Assembly (NCBI GenBank): GCA_963746805.1
Contig: CAVVCQ010000001.1
Location: 806,001-870,000, forward strand
From: DATHTC01 sp963746805
Lineage (GTDB): Bacteria; Actinomycetota; Thermoleophilia; Gaiellales; Gaiellaceae
Direction of reading: 5' to 3'
Length of the DNA stretch: 64,000 bases
Under the pieces are notes generated by a model. It did not search any database, was not told the origin of the DNA, and was given only the letters and a program-made list of their open reading frames with translations. A program made the position numbers and the translations under genes. Below are positions 16,428 through 25,370 of this stretch, one piece after another (position 1 is the stretch's first letter; each line of letters opens with the position of its first letter).

Positions 16428-18215
16428 TCATGCCGACGCCTCCGCGCGCTGCTCCACCCGCTCGGCGAACTCGCGCTCGAGCAGCCCGTGCTCGTAGATC
16501 TCGCGGTAGATCGGCGAGCTGCGGATGAGCTCGGAATGCGGGCCGCGCGCCACCACGCGGCCGCCGTCGAGCACGACCAGCTCGTCGGCGAGCGCGATCG
16601 TCGAGAGCCGGTGGGCGATGATCAGGGTCGTCCGGCCCTCCATCGCCTCCTGGAGCCCGAGCCGGATGCGGGCCTCGGTCGTCGCGTCCACCGACGCGGT
16701 CGCGTCGTCGAAGATGAGGACGCGCGGCTCGAGGATGAGCGCCCGCGCGATCGCGATCCGCTGCCGCTGGCCGCCGGAGAGCGTGATGCCCCGCTCGCCG
16801 ATCACGGTGTCGTAGCCGTCGGGCAGCCGCTCGACGAAGTCGTGCGCCTGCGCGAGCCGGGCCGCGCGCTCGACCTCCGCGTCCGTCGCGTCGCCCCGGC
16901 CGAAGGCGATGTTCTCGCGCACGGTGGCCGAGAAGAGGAACGGATCCTGCGCGACGATCCCGATCTGGCGCCGGAGCGAGGTCAGGGTCACGTCGCGCAC
17001 GTCGACGCCGTCGATGAGCACGCGGCCCTCGCTCGCGTCGTAGAAGCGCGGGACGAGCGAGGCGAGGCTCGTCTTCCCGGAGCCCGTGTGGCCGATGAGC
17101 GCGACGGTGGTGCCGGCTTCGAGCTCGAGGTCGACGCCGTCGAGCACGGGCCGCCCCTTGTCGTACTCGAACGAGACGTCCTCGAACCGGATCTGCCCCG
17201 CGCCCGGCGGGAGCGCGCCGGCGCCGGGCCGGTCGGCGATCTCCTCGGGCTCGTCGAGCACCTCGAAGATGCGCTCGCCCGACGCGGTCGCGCGCTGTGC
17301 CTGGCCGATCCACATGCCGAGCATGCGCAGCGGCATGATCAGCATCACGACGAAGAGGTTGAACTCGATGAACGTCCCGAGCGTGAGCGTGCCGTTCGCG
17401 ACCATGCGCCCGCCGACGAGCAGCACCGCCGCCTGTGCGACCAGGGGGACGAACGCGAGCACCGGCACGTAGAGCGCGCGCTGGCGGTTGGCGCGCAGGC
17501 TCTGGTCGAAGACCGCCTCCGACCGCCGCTCGAAGAGCGCCTGCTGCCGCTCCTCCTGCGCGAACGCCTTCACGACGTGGACGCCGACGATCGCCTCCTC
17601 GGCGACCGTGGTCACGTCGGCCATCTTCTGCTGCACCTCGCGCAGCACCGGGTGCGACACGTGGCTGTAGCGGTACGCGAGGACGACGACGACGGGCGTG
17701 ACCGCGAGCGCCACGAGCGCGAGCCGCCACTCGAGCCACAGCATCACCGCGGTGACGCCGACGATCGTGAGGATGTGCTGGAAGAAGAAGATGAGGCCGT
17801 AGCCGAGGAAGAAGCGCACGGTCTGGAGGTCGATCGTCGCGCGCGACATCAGCTGCCCGGTCTGGTGGCGGTCGTAGTAGCCGAACGAGAGCCGCAGGAG
17901 ATGCGCGTAGAGGCTGTTGCGGAGGTCGAACTCGACGGCGAGCGCCTGTCGGCCGGAGATGAACCGACGGCCGACCATCAGCACCGCCTTGACGAGCCCG
18001 ATCCCGGCGATCACGCCGAGGTACGTCCACAGCAGGTCGTGGTCCTGCGGTCGCACCGCCTTGTCGATGACGTCGCCGGTGACGAGCACGAGCGCGATCG
18101 CGGCGAGCTGCGACATGACCGCGAGTACGGTCGAGACGGCCATCGACCAGCGGTACGGGCGGAGGAACCCGACGAGCCGGAAGAAGGTCGTGCGATAGGG
18201 GACGTGTGCGCTCAC
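16428..18215 (-). CDS. ABC exporter half-transporter 2
   Basis: 595 residues: six membrane helices over residues ~20-310, then an ATPase with Walker A GHTGSGKT, signature LSGGQRQ, Walker B LIFDDATASVD and H-loop IIAHRLST. The residue after the Walker B Asp, normally the catalytic Glu, is Asp. Such a swap in one partner is a hallmark of heterodimeric exporters with one weak ATP site, and the adjacent half-transporter has the normal Glu. GTG at 18215 fits the usual family start (HVPYRTTFFRLVGFLRPYR); a GTG two codons upstream is possible. Confidence 0.9.
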   Translation of the reverse strand: MSAHVPYRTTFFRLVGFLRPYRWSMAVSTVLAVMSQLAAIALVLVTGDVIDKAVRPQDHDLLWTYLGVIAGIGLVKAVLMVGRRFISGRQALAVEFDLRNSLYAHLLRLSFGYYDRHQTGQLMSRATIDLQTVRFFLGYGLIFFFQHILTIVGVTAVMLWLEWRLALVALAVTPVVVVLAYRYSHVSHPVLREVQQKMADVTTVAEEAIVGVHVVKAFAQEERQQALFERRSEAVFDQSLRANRQRALYVPVLAFVPLVAQAAVLLVGGRMVANGTLTLGTFIEFNLFVVMLIMPLRMLGMWIGQAQRATASGERIFEVLDEPEEIADRPGAGALPPGAGQIRFEDVSFEYDKGRPVLDGVDLELEAGTTVALIGHTGSGKTSLASLVPRFYDASEGRVLIDGVDVRDVTLTSLRRQIGIVAQDPFLFSATVRENIAFGRGDATDAEVERAARLAQAHDFVERLPDGYDTVIGERGITLSGGQRQRIAIARALILEPRVLIFDDATASVDATTEARIRLGLQEAMEGRTTLIIAHRLSTIALADELVVLDGGRVVARGPHSELIRSSPIYREIYEHGLLEREFAERVEQRAEASA

Positions 18216-18253
18216 AGACACGGCAACGACCACGGTACCGAGCCGATTCCGGG

Positions 18254-18859
18254 TTACGCCGTCAGGCGGCCGAGCTCGTCGCGGACGAGCGTGAGCGCCT
18301 GCTCCAGGCGCGCCCGGTTGGCCGGGAGGTTGAGCCAGCCGCTCGCCCCGCTCGGGTGCGGAAGCGGGATCGCGACGGCGCCGGCGACCGCGAAGCGGCT
18401 GCCGATGCACGCGAGCGAGGGTTGTCCGAGCAGCCTGCGGGCGGCCATCCCGCCGACGGTGAGAACGAGCTCCGGACGCAGGAGGGGGAGCTCCCATTCA
18501 CGCCAGAAGGCGCACAGCTCCTGCTCGTGCGGCGTCGGCGTCCGGTCGCCGCGTCCGGAGGCGGCTCGACCCGGATAGCAGCGCGTGACGGACGCGCAGT
18601 AGAAGGTGTCGTAGAACGTGTCCTCGTCGAGCTCGAGCCAGCGCCGCAGCGTCTGCCCGGCGCGGCCGCGCCAGGGGCGGCGCTCCTCGCCCTCGACGAC
18701 CCCTGGAGCCTGGCCGAGGACGTACGCGCGCTGGCCGGGGCTGCCCTCGACGACCGGGAGCGACTCGAGCGGATAGCCCGCCTCGAGACAGGCACGGCAC
18801 CGGGCGTTGTCGCGCTGGAGCGACACGAGCGACCGGTATGAGCTGCGGCGGACGGTCAC
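18254..18859 (-). CDS. Uracil-DNA glycosylase family protein (probable Fe-S type)
   Basis: 201 residues. Motif A reads YVLGQAPGVVEGEE and is followed by RGRAGQTL; the C-terminal motif is LPHPSGAS, both typical of family 4/5-like uracil-DNA glycosylases. Four cysteines (C21, C24, C88, C94) are placed as expected for a 4Fe-4S cluster, though the last spacing (C-x5-C) is short. Family 4 has GEAPG; here it is GQAPG. Likely role: removal of uracil or another deaminated base from DNA. It is divergent from ftcD with only 23 bases between the starts. Confidence 0.8.
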   Translation of the reverse strand: MTVRRSSYRSLVSLQRDNARCRACLEAGYPLESLPVVEGSPGQRAYVLGQAPGVVEGEERRPWRGRAGQTLRRWLELDEDTFYDTFYCASVTRCYPGRAASGRGDRTPTPHEQELCAFWREWELPLLRPELVLTVGGMAARRLLGQPSLACIGSRFAVAGAVAIPLPHPSGASGWLNLPANRARLEQALTLVRDELGRLTA

Positions 18860-18869
18860 GACGGCGTCG

Positions 18870-18875
18870 TAGGGT
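18870..18875 (+). promoter_or_regulatory. Putative -10 element (TAGGGT), leaderless
   Basis: Ends 7 bases before the GTG of ftcD. Its reverse complement gives TACCCT 11 bases before the udg start on the other strand, so the 23-base gap may serve both genes. Confidence 0.4.
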
Positions 18876-18882
18876 AGGCGCC

Positions 18883-19761
18883 GTGCTCCCGCTCGAGTCC
18901 GTCCCGAACGTCTCCGAAGGGCGGGACGCGGCGGTGATCGGCGCGATCGGCGACGCCCTCGCGGCGCACGCGACGCTCCTCGACGTCCACTCCGATCCCG
19001 ATCACAACCGCTCCGTCTTCACGCTGGTCGGCTCCGAGCAGGCGCTGCAGGAAGCGCTCGTCGCGGGCGTGGCGGTGGCGAAGGAGCGCATCGACCTGCG
19101 CCGGCACGAGGGGGTGCATCCCCGGATCGGCGCGGCAGACGTTGTCCCGATCGTCCCGATCCGGCCCGAGGACATGCCCCGCGCGATGCGGACGGCGCGC
19201 CTGCTCGCGAAGCGGCTGACCGCGGAGCTCGGGCTGACGACGTTCCTCTACGGCGAGGTCGGCGAGGGGCGGGGGCCGGCGTTCTTCCGGCGCGGCGGCA
19301 CGGACGAGCTCCAGCGGCGGCTCGACGAGGGCGAGGTCGCTCCCGCGTACGGCCCGCCGTGGCTCGACGCCGCTGCGGGCGCCGTCCTCGTCGGCGCGCG
19401 GCGGCCGTTGATCGCGTTCAACGTCAATCTCCGCGGGACGGTCGACGCGGCGCGCGAGATCGCGGCCGTCGTCCGGGAGACCGGCGGCGGCTTCCCCGGC
19501 GTCCGTGCCCTCGGGCTCGACCTACCGGCGGCCCGTCACGCACAGGTGAGCATGAACGTCGAGGATTGGGAGGCCGCGAGGCTGCACGAGATCCTCGCAC
19601 GGATCGAAGCCGAGGCGGCGCTGCGAGGGGCCGAGGTGCTGGGGTCCGAGCTCGTCGGCCTGATGCCGGCGGGCGCCGCCGCGCAGGCCGCCGGCGCGGC
19701 CCTGCGGCTCGATCGGTTCGACGCCTCGCGCGTGCTCGAGCTCCGGCTCCTCGATCGCTGA
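18883..19761 (+). CDS. ftcD: Glutamate formimidoyltransferase
   Basis: 292 residues, the length of the stand-alone transferase (no cyclodeaminase domain). Recognisable motifs: SVPNVSEGRD at the N-terminus, LDVHSDPDHNRSVFT, GVHPRIGAADVVPIVP and FNVNLRGT. It moves the formimino group of N-formimino-L-glutamate to tetrahydrofolate, releasing glutamate, the last step of histidine breakdown. It opens the ftcD-hutH-hutU-hutI cluster. Confidence 0.93.
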   Translation: MLPLESVPNVSEGRDAAVIGAIGDALAAHATLLDVHSDPDHNRSVFTLVGSEQALQEALVAGVAVAKERIDLRRHEGVHPRIGAADVVPIVPIRPEDMPRAMRTARLLAKRLTAELGLTTFLYGEVGEGRGPAFFRRGGTDELQRRLDEGEVAPAYGPPWLDAAAGAVLVGARRPLIAFNVNLRGTVDAAREIAAVVRETGGGFPGVRALGLDLPAARHAQVSMNVEDWEAARLHEILARIEAEAALRGAEVLGSELVGLMPAGAAAQAAGAALRLDRFDASRVLELRLLDR

Positions 19762-19779
19762 GGTCGCGCCGCGCGCGTC

Positions 19780-19785
19780 TAGACT
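19780..19785 (+). promoter_or_regulatory. Putative -10 element (TAGACT), leaderless
   Basis: Ends 8 bases before the ATG of hutH, giving hutH its own start within the cluster. Confidence 0.4.
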
Positions 19786-19793
19786 CGCTCGCG

Positions 19794-21338
19794 ATGGCGC
19801 AGCGGACGGCGGTGGCCCTCACGGGCGACGACCTCGTCGCCGAGCACGTCTGGGACGTCGCCGTCGACGGCGCGACCGTGGCGCTGTCCGACCTGGGACG
19901 GGAGCGCGTCAACGCGGCCCGCGCGCTCGTCGAGGAGGCCGCGCACGGGTCGCAGGAGCACACCTACGGGATCAACACCGGCTTCGGCCGCTTCGTCAGC
20001 CGCACGATCCCGCCGGAACTGACCGACGAGCTCCAGCTGCGACTGCTTCGCAGCCACGCCTGCGGCGTGGGGGATCCGTATCCCCGCGAGGTGGTGCGCG
20101 GCGCGATGCTCCTCCGCGCGAACACGCTCGCGAAGGGCTGCTCCGGCGCCAGGGTCGAGACCGTCGAGCTCCTCGTCGAGTGCCTCAACCGCGGCGTCCT
20201 ACCGGACGTCCCGTCGCGCGGGTCGGTCGGCGCGAGCGGTGACCTCGCGCCGCTCGCCCATCTCGCGTTGCCCCTCGTCGGCGAGGGCCGCGCGTGGTTC
20301 GACGGCGAGCTCCTCGACGGCCGCACTGCGCTCGTACGCGCCGGGCTGGAGCCGATCAAGCCGGTCGCGAAGGAGGGGCTCTCGCTCATCAACGGCACGC
20401 AGTTCATGGCCGCGACGGGCGCGCTCGGCGTCGTCCGCGCGCGGCGACTCGTGAAGGCGGCCGACCTCGCGTGCGCGATGTCGCTCGAGGCGCTGCAGGG
20501 GTCGCGGACGAGCTTCCTCCCCCAGATCCACGCGCTCCGCGGCCTGAAGGGCCAGGCCGACGCGGCTGCGAACGTGCTCCGCCTGCTCGAGGACTCGGCG
20601 ATCATCGAGGCGCACCGCTGGTGCGACAAGGTGCAGGACGCGTACTCGCTCCGCTGCGCGCCCCAGGTGCACGGCGCGGCGCGTGATCTCCTCGACTACG
20701 TGGACGCGACGATGGGGGCGGAGCTCAACGCGGCTACCGACAACCCGCTCGTGCTCGTCGACGACGGGATGCTCGTCTCGAACGGGAACTTCCACGGGCA
20801 GCCGCTCGCGTTCGCGCTCGACGCACTCGCGATGGCAGTCTCGGAGCTCGCGAGCATCGCCGAGCGTCGTGTCGAGCGGCTCGTGAACCCGAACCTCTCC
20901 GACGGGCTGCCGGCGTTCCTCGCGCACGAGGGCGGGCTCAACTCCGGATTCATGATCCCGCAGTACGTCGCCGCCGCACTCGTCAGCGAGAACAAGGTGC
21001 TCTGTCATCCCGCGAGCGTCGACTCGATCCCGACGAGCGCCGGGCAGGAGGACCACGTCTCGATGGGGAACGCGGCCGCGCTGAAGGGGTGGCAGGTGCT
21101 CGCGAACACCGAGCAGGCGCTTGCAATCGAGCTCCTCGCCGGGGCGCAGGCGGTCGAGTTCCTGGCGCCGCTCGAGCCGGGGGTCGGTGTGCGTGCGACC
21201 CGCGCCGCCGTCCGCGAGCTGTCGCCGAGGCTCCGCGACGACCGTCCGCTCGCCGACGACATCGCCCGGGTCGCCGCTGCGGTTCGCGACGGGTCGATCG
21301 TCGCGGCGGTCGAGGGCGAGGTCGGAGAGCTGCTGTGA
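19794..21338 (+). CDS. hutH: Histidine ammonia-lyase
   Basis: 514 residues, normal for the family. The MIO prosthetic group forms from Ala147-Ser148-Gly149 in GSVGASGDLAPLAH. Other signatures include YGINTGFGRF, the LQGSRTSF helix, YSLRCAPQVHG and NGNFHGQPLA. It deaminates L-histidine to urocanate, the first step of the pathway. Its stop overlaps the GTG of a small membrane-protein gene (GTGA). Confidence 0.97.
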   Translation: MAQRTAVALTGDDLVAEHVWDVAVDGATVALSDLGRERVNAARALVEEAAHGSQEHTYGINTGFGRFVSRTIPPELTDELQLRLLRSHACGVGDPYPREVVRGAMLLRANTLAKGCSGARVETVELLVECLNRGVLPDVPSRGSVGASGDLAPLAHLALPLVGEGRAWFDGELLDGRTALVRAGLEPIKPVAKEGLSLINGTQFMAATGALGVVRARRLVKAADLACAMSLEALQGSRTSFLPQIHALRGLKGQADAAANVLRLLEDSAIIEAHRWCDKVQDAYSLRCAPQVHGAARDLLDYVDATMGAELNAATDNPLVLVDDGMLVSNGNFHGQPLAFALDALAMAVSELASIAERRVERLVNPNLSDGLPAFLAHEGGLNSGFMIPQYVAAALVSENKVLCHPASVDSIPTSAGQEDHVSMGNAAALKGWQVLANTEQALAIELLAGAQAVEFLAPLEPGVGVRATRAAVRELSPRLRDDRPLADDIARVAAAVRDGSIVAAVEGEVGELL

Positions 21339-21574
21339 CGCGCAAGCTGGACTGGGGCGGGCCGGACGCGCCTCCGCCGCCGAAGCATCCGTATCGGGAC
21401 TCAGCCTTGCTCTATCTCGCCATGGCCTCGGTGATCCTCGTCGTCGCCTGGCTGACAGGCGGCGACATGGCCCGCGCGATCGCGTTCGCGGGGATCGCGT
21501 TCGTCGGCGCGACCGGGTGGAGCTGGTGGCGCTGGCGCGAGCGTTTGGCGGCGGCAAAGCGGCGCGGGCAATGA
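21335..21574 (+). CDS. Small membrane protein inside hut cluster
   Basis: 79 residues: a charged N-terminus with KLDWGGPDAPPPPKHPYRD, then two hydrophobic segments (~residues 25-40 and 46-63) and a basic tail. The GTG overlaps the hutH stop and its own stop overlaps the hutU ATG (ATGA), so it is translationally coupled on both sides. I know no Hut protein like it; it might assist uptake or simply be a lineage-specific insert. Confidence 0.65.
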   Translation: MTRKLDWGGPDAPPPPKHPYRDSALLYLAMASVILVVAWLTGGDMARAIAFAGIAFVGATGWSWWRWRERLAAAKRRGQ

Positions 21575-23268
21575 GCGCGACGGAGACCGTCGAGGCCACG
21601 GTCGAGGCGCTGTGCGGCGACCTCGGCCGGATCCGCGCGCCCCGCGGAACCGCGCTGAACGCGCGGTCGTGGCAGACGGAGGCGCCGCTCCGGATGCTGC
21701 TCAACAACCTCGACCGCGAGGTCGCCGAGCGGCCCGAGGAGCTCGTCGTCTACGGCGGGTCGGGTCGTGCCGCGAGGAGTCACGAGGCGCTGCGGGCGAT
21801 CGTCCGCACGCTGCTCCGGCTCGGTGACGACGAGACGCTCCTCGTGCAGAGCGGGAAGCCGGTCGGCGTCTTCACGACGCATGCGGGAGCGCCGCGCGTG
21901 CTGATCGCGAACTCGCTCCTGGTGCCCCGCTGGGCCACCTGGGACGAGTTCCGCCGCCTCGAAGCCGAGGGTCTGACGATGTTCGGCCAGATGACGGCGG
22001 GCTCGTGGATCTACATCGGCACGCAGGGGATCCTGCAGGGCACGTACCAGACGTTCGCCGCCGCCGGCGAGCGCCACTTCGGCTCGCCGGACTTGAGCGG
22101 GCGGACGATCCTGACCGCCGGCCTCGGCGGGATGGGCGGCGCCCAGCCCCTCGCGGCCACCATGTCCGGAGCGGCGATCCTCTGCGTCGAGGTCGATCCC
22201 GAGCGGATCGAGCGCCGGCTGCGGACGCGCTATCTCGACGAGGCGACGGACTCCGTTGACGATGCGCTCGCGCGCGTGCGCGCGGCCGCGCGGGAAGGGC
22301 GTGCATTGTCGGTCGGCCTCCTCGGGAACGCAGCGGACGTCGTGCCCGAGCTCGCGCGGCGCGGCGAGTCGTTCGACCTCGTCACCGACCAGACGGCGGC
22401 ACACGATCCGCTCACCGGCTACGTCCCGTCCGGGCTCGACGTATCGGCGGCGGCGGCACTGCGATCGGCCGATCCGGACGAGTACCTGTCACGAGCTCGT
22501 GCCAGCATCGTGACGCATGTGCGCGGGCTCTTGGAGTACGTCCGGCAGGGCGCGTATGTTTTCGATTATGGCAACAACCTGCGAGGTGAGGCCGAAGCAG
22601 GTGGGGTAGAGGAGGCCTTCTCATACCCGGGCTTCGTCCCGGCCTATATCCGGCCGCTCTTCTGCCGCGGGATCGGGCCGTTCCGGTGGGCGGCGTTGTC
22701 GGGCGACGAGGCGGACATCGCCACGATCGACGCCGGTCTCCGCGAGCTGTTCCCGGACGACGCGCTACTGCAGCGGTGGCTCGAGCTCGCACCGGAACGG
22801 GTTGCGTTCCAGGGCCTCCCCGCCCGCATCTGCTGGCTCGGCCTCGGTGATCGCGCGAAGGCGGGCCTCGCGATCAACGAGCTGGTGCGCAGCGGGGCCG
22901 TCGGGGCGCCCGTGGTGATCGGCCGCGACCACCTCGACTCGGGCTCCGTGGCGTCGCCCTACCGCGAGACGGAGGCCATGCGCGACGGCTCGGACGCGAT
23001 CGCGGACTGGCCGATCCTGAACGCGCTCCTGAACGTGGCTGCGGGCGCGACGTGGGTCAGCGTCCACCACGGCGGTGGCGTGGGCATCGGCAACTCGATC
23101 CACGCCGGCATGGTCGTCGTCGCCGACGGCACCGCAGCGGCCGCGGAGCGCCTCGAGCGCGTGCTCACGGCCGATCCGGGCACAGGCGTGATGCGCCACG
23201 CGGACGCGGGCTATTCCGAGGCGCTCGCGGCGGCGTCCGAGCAGCGGCTCGACCTGCCGAGCGCCTAG
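21571..23268 (+). CDS. hutU: Urocanate hydratase
   Basis: 565 residues. Family markers: RSWQTEAPLRMLLNNLD, YGGSGRAARSHEAL, GGMGGAQPLAATMSG with a Rossmann dinucleotide site, VTDQTAAHDPLTGYVP, FDYGNNLR and a YPGFVPAYIRPLFCRGIGPFRW region with the conserved Cys. It converts urocanate to 4-imidazolone-5-propionate using tightly bound NAD. ATG overlaps the stop of the small membrane-protein gene. Confidence 0.97.
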   Translation: MSATETVEATVEALCGDLGRIRAPRGTALNARSWQTEAPLRMLLNNLDREVAERPEELVVYGGSGRAARSHEALRAIVRTLLRLGDDETLLVQSGKPVGVFTTHAGAPRVLIANSLLVPRWATWDEFRRLEAEGLTMFGQMTAGSWIYIGTQGILQGTYQTFAAAGERHFGSPDLSGRTILTAGLGGMGGAQPLAATMSGAAILCVEVDPERIERRLRTRYLDEATDSVDDALARVRAAAREGRALSVGLLGNAADVVPELARRGESFDLVTDQTAAHDPLTGYVPSGLDVSAAAALRSADPDEYLSRARASIVTHVRGLLEYVRQGAYVFDYGNNLRGEAEAGGVEEAFSYPGFVPAYIRPLFCRGIGPFRWAALSGDEADIATIDAGLRELFPDDALLQRWLELAPERVAFQGLPARICWLGLGDRAKAGLAINELVRSGAVGAPVVIGRDHLDSGSVASPYRETEAMRDGSDAIADWPILNALLNVAAGATWVSVHHGGGVGIGNSIHAGMVVVADGTAAAAERLERVLTADPGTGVMRHADAGYSEALAAASEQRLDLPSA

Positions 23269-23301
23269 CGGGCACGCGTCGGCGGACGGGACGCGACGAA
23301 G

Positions 23302-23307
23302 TAGGCT
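23302..23307 (+). promoter_or_regulatory. Putative -10 element (TAGGCT), leaderless
   Basis: Ends 7 bases before the GTG of hutI. Confidence 0.4.
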
Positions 23308-23314
23308 CGGCGCC

Positions 23315-24532
23315 GTGGGCGGTCTGCTGATCCGCGACCTCCGCCAGGTCGTCTCGCCGGCCGGGCGGGACGCGCCGCTCCGCGGCCGCGCACTGGCCGA
23401 CCTCGATTGGATCGACGACGCGTACGTCCTCTGCTCCGACGATCGGATCGTCGACGTCGGGGGCACGGCGGATCTCGGGCCGCTCGACGCCGACGTCGTC
23501 GAGCTCGACGGGCGCGGGCTCTGCGCGATCCCCGGCCTCGTCGACTGCCACACGCATCCGGCCTTCGGCGGTGACCGCGTCGAGGAGTTCTCGCTCCGCG
23601 CAGGAGGCGCGAGCTACGAGGAGCTGCACGAGGCGGGTGGCGGCATCCTGTCGACGGTTCGCGCAACGCGCGAGGCGGGCGCGGACGGCATCGCGCTCGC
23701 GGTCGAGCGCCACCGGTCGTGGATGCTCCGGGCCGGCACGACGACGTGGGAGGGCAAGTCGGGCTACGGCCTCGACCGCGACACGGAGCTCGCGTCGCTG
23801 CGCGCCGTCGCGGACGCAGGCGGAGTGCCGACCTGGCTCGGCGCGCACGCCGTCCCGCCGGAGTTCGAGAGCGCGGACACCTACCTCGACTTCGCCCTCG
23901 AGGAGGTGCTGCCCGAAGCGGCGCAGATCGCCGAGTCCGCGGACGTCTTCCTCGAGCGAGGGGCGTTCGACGCGGTCCAAGCCCGGCGTTATCTCGAGGC
24001 CTGCGCCCGTGCGGGCCTCGCCCTGCGACTCCACGGCGACCAGTTCACCGAGGCCGGCGCGATCCCGCTCGCGATCGACCTCGGCGCGCGCTCGGTCGAC
24101 CACCTCGAAGCCACCGGGCCCGACGGCGTCGCGGCGCTGGCGCAGAGCGACGTGGTCGGCGTCTGCCTCCCGACCGCAGCGCTGGTGCTCGGACGGCCGA
24201 TGCCTCCGGCTCGAGCGCTCGTCGACGCGGGGGCAGCCGTGGCGCTCGCGACCGACTTCAACCCGGGGAGCTCGTTCTGCGAGAGCCTGCCGCTCGTGTG
24301 TGCGCTGGCCGCGACCCAGCTCGGGCTCGCCCCGGCAGAGACGCTCGCGGCCGTCACCGTCAACGCAGCGCACGTGCTCGGGCGCGCCGACACGGTCGGC
24401 CGGATCGCGCCCGGCTACCGCGCGGACGTCGTCCTCCTCGACGTGCCCGACTGGCGTCACCTGGCCTACCACCTGGGCGGCGATCTCGTCCACACGGTCG
24501 TGGTCGCGGGCGAGCCCGTCCGGCTACCCTAG
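23315..24532 (+). CDS. hutI: Imidazolonepropionase
   Basis: 405 residues of the amidohydrolase superfamily. Metal ligands: VDCHTHPAFGG, LHGDQFTEAG, SVDHLEATG and ATDFNPGSS. The substrate-loop RAGTTTWEGKSGYG is typical of HutI. It hydrolyses 4-imidazolone-5-propionate to N-formimino-L-glutamate, the substrate of FtcD upstream. Starts with GTG 7 bases after a -10 hexamer. Confidence 0.96.
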   Translation: MGGLLIRDLRQVVSPAGRDAPLRGRALADLDWIDDAYVLCSDDRIVDVGGTADLGPLDADVVELDGRGLCAIPGLVDCHTHPAFGGDRVEEFSLRAGGASYEELHEAGGGILSTVRATREAGADGIALAVERHRSWMLRAGTTTWEGKSGYGLDRDTELASLRAVADAGGVPTWLGAHAVPPEFESADTYLDFALEEVLPEAAQIAESADVFLERGAFDAVQARRYLEACARAGLALRLHGDQFTEAGAIPLAIDLGARSVDHLEATGPDGVAALAQSDVVGVCLPTAALVLGRPMPPARALVDAGAAVALATDFNPGSSFCESLPLVCALAATQLGLAPAETLAAVTVNAAHVLGRADTVGRIAPGYRADVVLLDVPDWRHLAYHLGGDLVHTVVVAGEPVRLP

Positions 24533-24539
24533 GCGCGAA

Positions 24540-24956
24540 ATGGCGACCAGGAAGCAGCGGCGGCGGCGGGCCAAGGACCAGCGCCACGAGTGGGAGACCG
24601 TCTACGTCGACGCCGAAGGGAACGAGGTCGAGGTGCCCGAGGACGAGGCCCCGTCGTCCAATGGTCGCTCCACCACCACGAAGAAGGCCGCCGCGGCTCC
24701 GTCGGGGCGGACCGTCCAGCCGCCGTCCTGGCGCCGGGTCGGCAAGCGCGGGCTCCTGTTCGCGCCGGCGATGTTCCTGCTCATGACGTTCATCGAGCCC
24801 GGCACGACGTACCTCGAGCGGGGGTTCTTCACGCTCCAGCTTCTCGCGATCTTCCTGCCCTTCAGCTACGTCATGGACCGCATGACGTACCGCATGTGGC
24901 AGAAGCGTCTCGCGCGCGATCAAGCGGCCGGCGCGCCTGCGGCGAAGTCGCGCTAG
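24540..24956 (+). CDS. Hypothetical membrane protein with charged N-terminus
   Basis: 138 residues: a very basic start (MATRKQRRRRAKDQRHEW), an acidic/Ser/Thr-rich linker, then two hydrophobic segments around residues 75-90 and 98-115. It starts 8 bases after hutI and ends overlapping the convergent cupin gene by 4 bases. Family not recognised. Confidence 0.6.
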   Translation: MATRKQRRRRAKDQRHEWETVYVDAEGNEVEVPEDEAPSSNGRSTTTKKAAAAPSGRTVQPPSWRRVGKRGLLFAPAMFLLMTFIEPGTTYLERGFFTLQLLAIFLPFSYVMDRMTYRMWQKRLARDQAAGAPAAKSR

Positions 24957-25315
24957 ACCTCGGAGGCGGCCGACTCCCGCGGGCCGCCGCCGCCGCGGTA
25001 GTGGCCGACGCCCGGCCAGGGTGCCAGCAGCAGGAGGATCCGGGCGCCGCCCGCGCTCCGGATCGCGTGCCGCTCCGACGGCGCGAACGTCGCGAGCGTG
25101 CCGGCGCCGGCCTCCGTCCGCTCTCCGCCTGCCTGGATCTCGATCGCTCCCTCGACCACCCAGAGCCACGCGCGCTCGGTTACCTCGTGCTCGCCGAGCG
25201 CCTGGCCCGGGTGGAGCGAGATGAGCACGGCGCGCGCCCCGTCGGACGTGTGGAGCACGGCAGGATCGCGCGTCCCGTCGGGCGCCTCGATCGCCGTCAG
25301 ATCCCAGTGCTGCAC
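24953..25315 (-). CDS. Cupin-domain protein
   Basis: 120 residues forming a single cupin barrel: HPGQALGEHEVTERAWLWVVEG (motif 1 with His/Glu metal ligands spread over it) and FAPSERHAIRSAGG (motif 2). It may bind a metal and a small molecule; no enzymatic role can be assigned. GTG at 25315 has a TAGCCT hexamer 8 bases upstream. It is divergent from the MBL hydrolase gene. Confidence 0.75.
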   Translation of the reverse strand: MQHWDLTAIEAPDGTRDPAVLHTSDGARAVLISLHPGQALGEHEVTERAWLWVVEGAIEIQAGGERTEAGAGTLATFAPSERHAIRSAGGARILLLLAPWPGVGHYRGGGGPRESAASEV

Positions 25316-25323
25316 ACCGCGAG

Positions 25324-25329
25324 AGGCTA
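25324..25329 (-). promoter_or_regulatory. Putative -10 element (TAGCCT), leaderless
   Basis: Ends 8 bases before the GTG of the cupin gene at 25315. Confidence 0.35.
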
Positions 25330-25355
25330 CAAGAGGGCGGGGCAGAGGGCGGCGG

Positions 25356-25361
25356 TACACT
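25356..25361 (+). promoter_or_regulatory. Putative -10 element (TACACT), leaderless
   Basis: Ends 9 bases before the ATG of the MBL hydrolase gene. Confidence 0.4.
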
Positions 25362-25370
25362 CGCGCTCCG

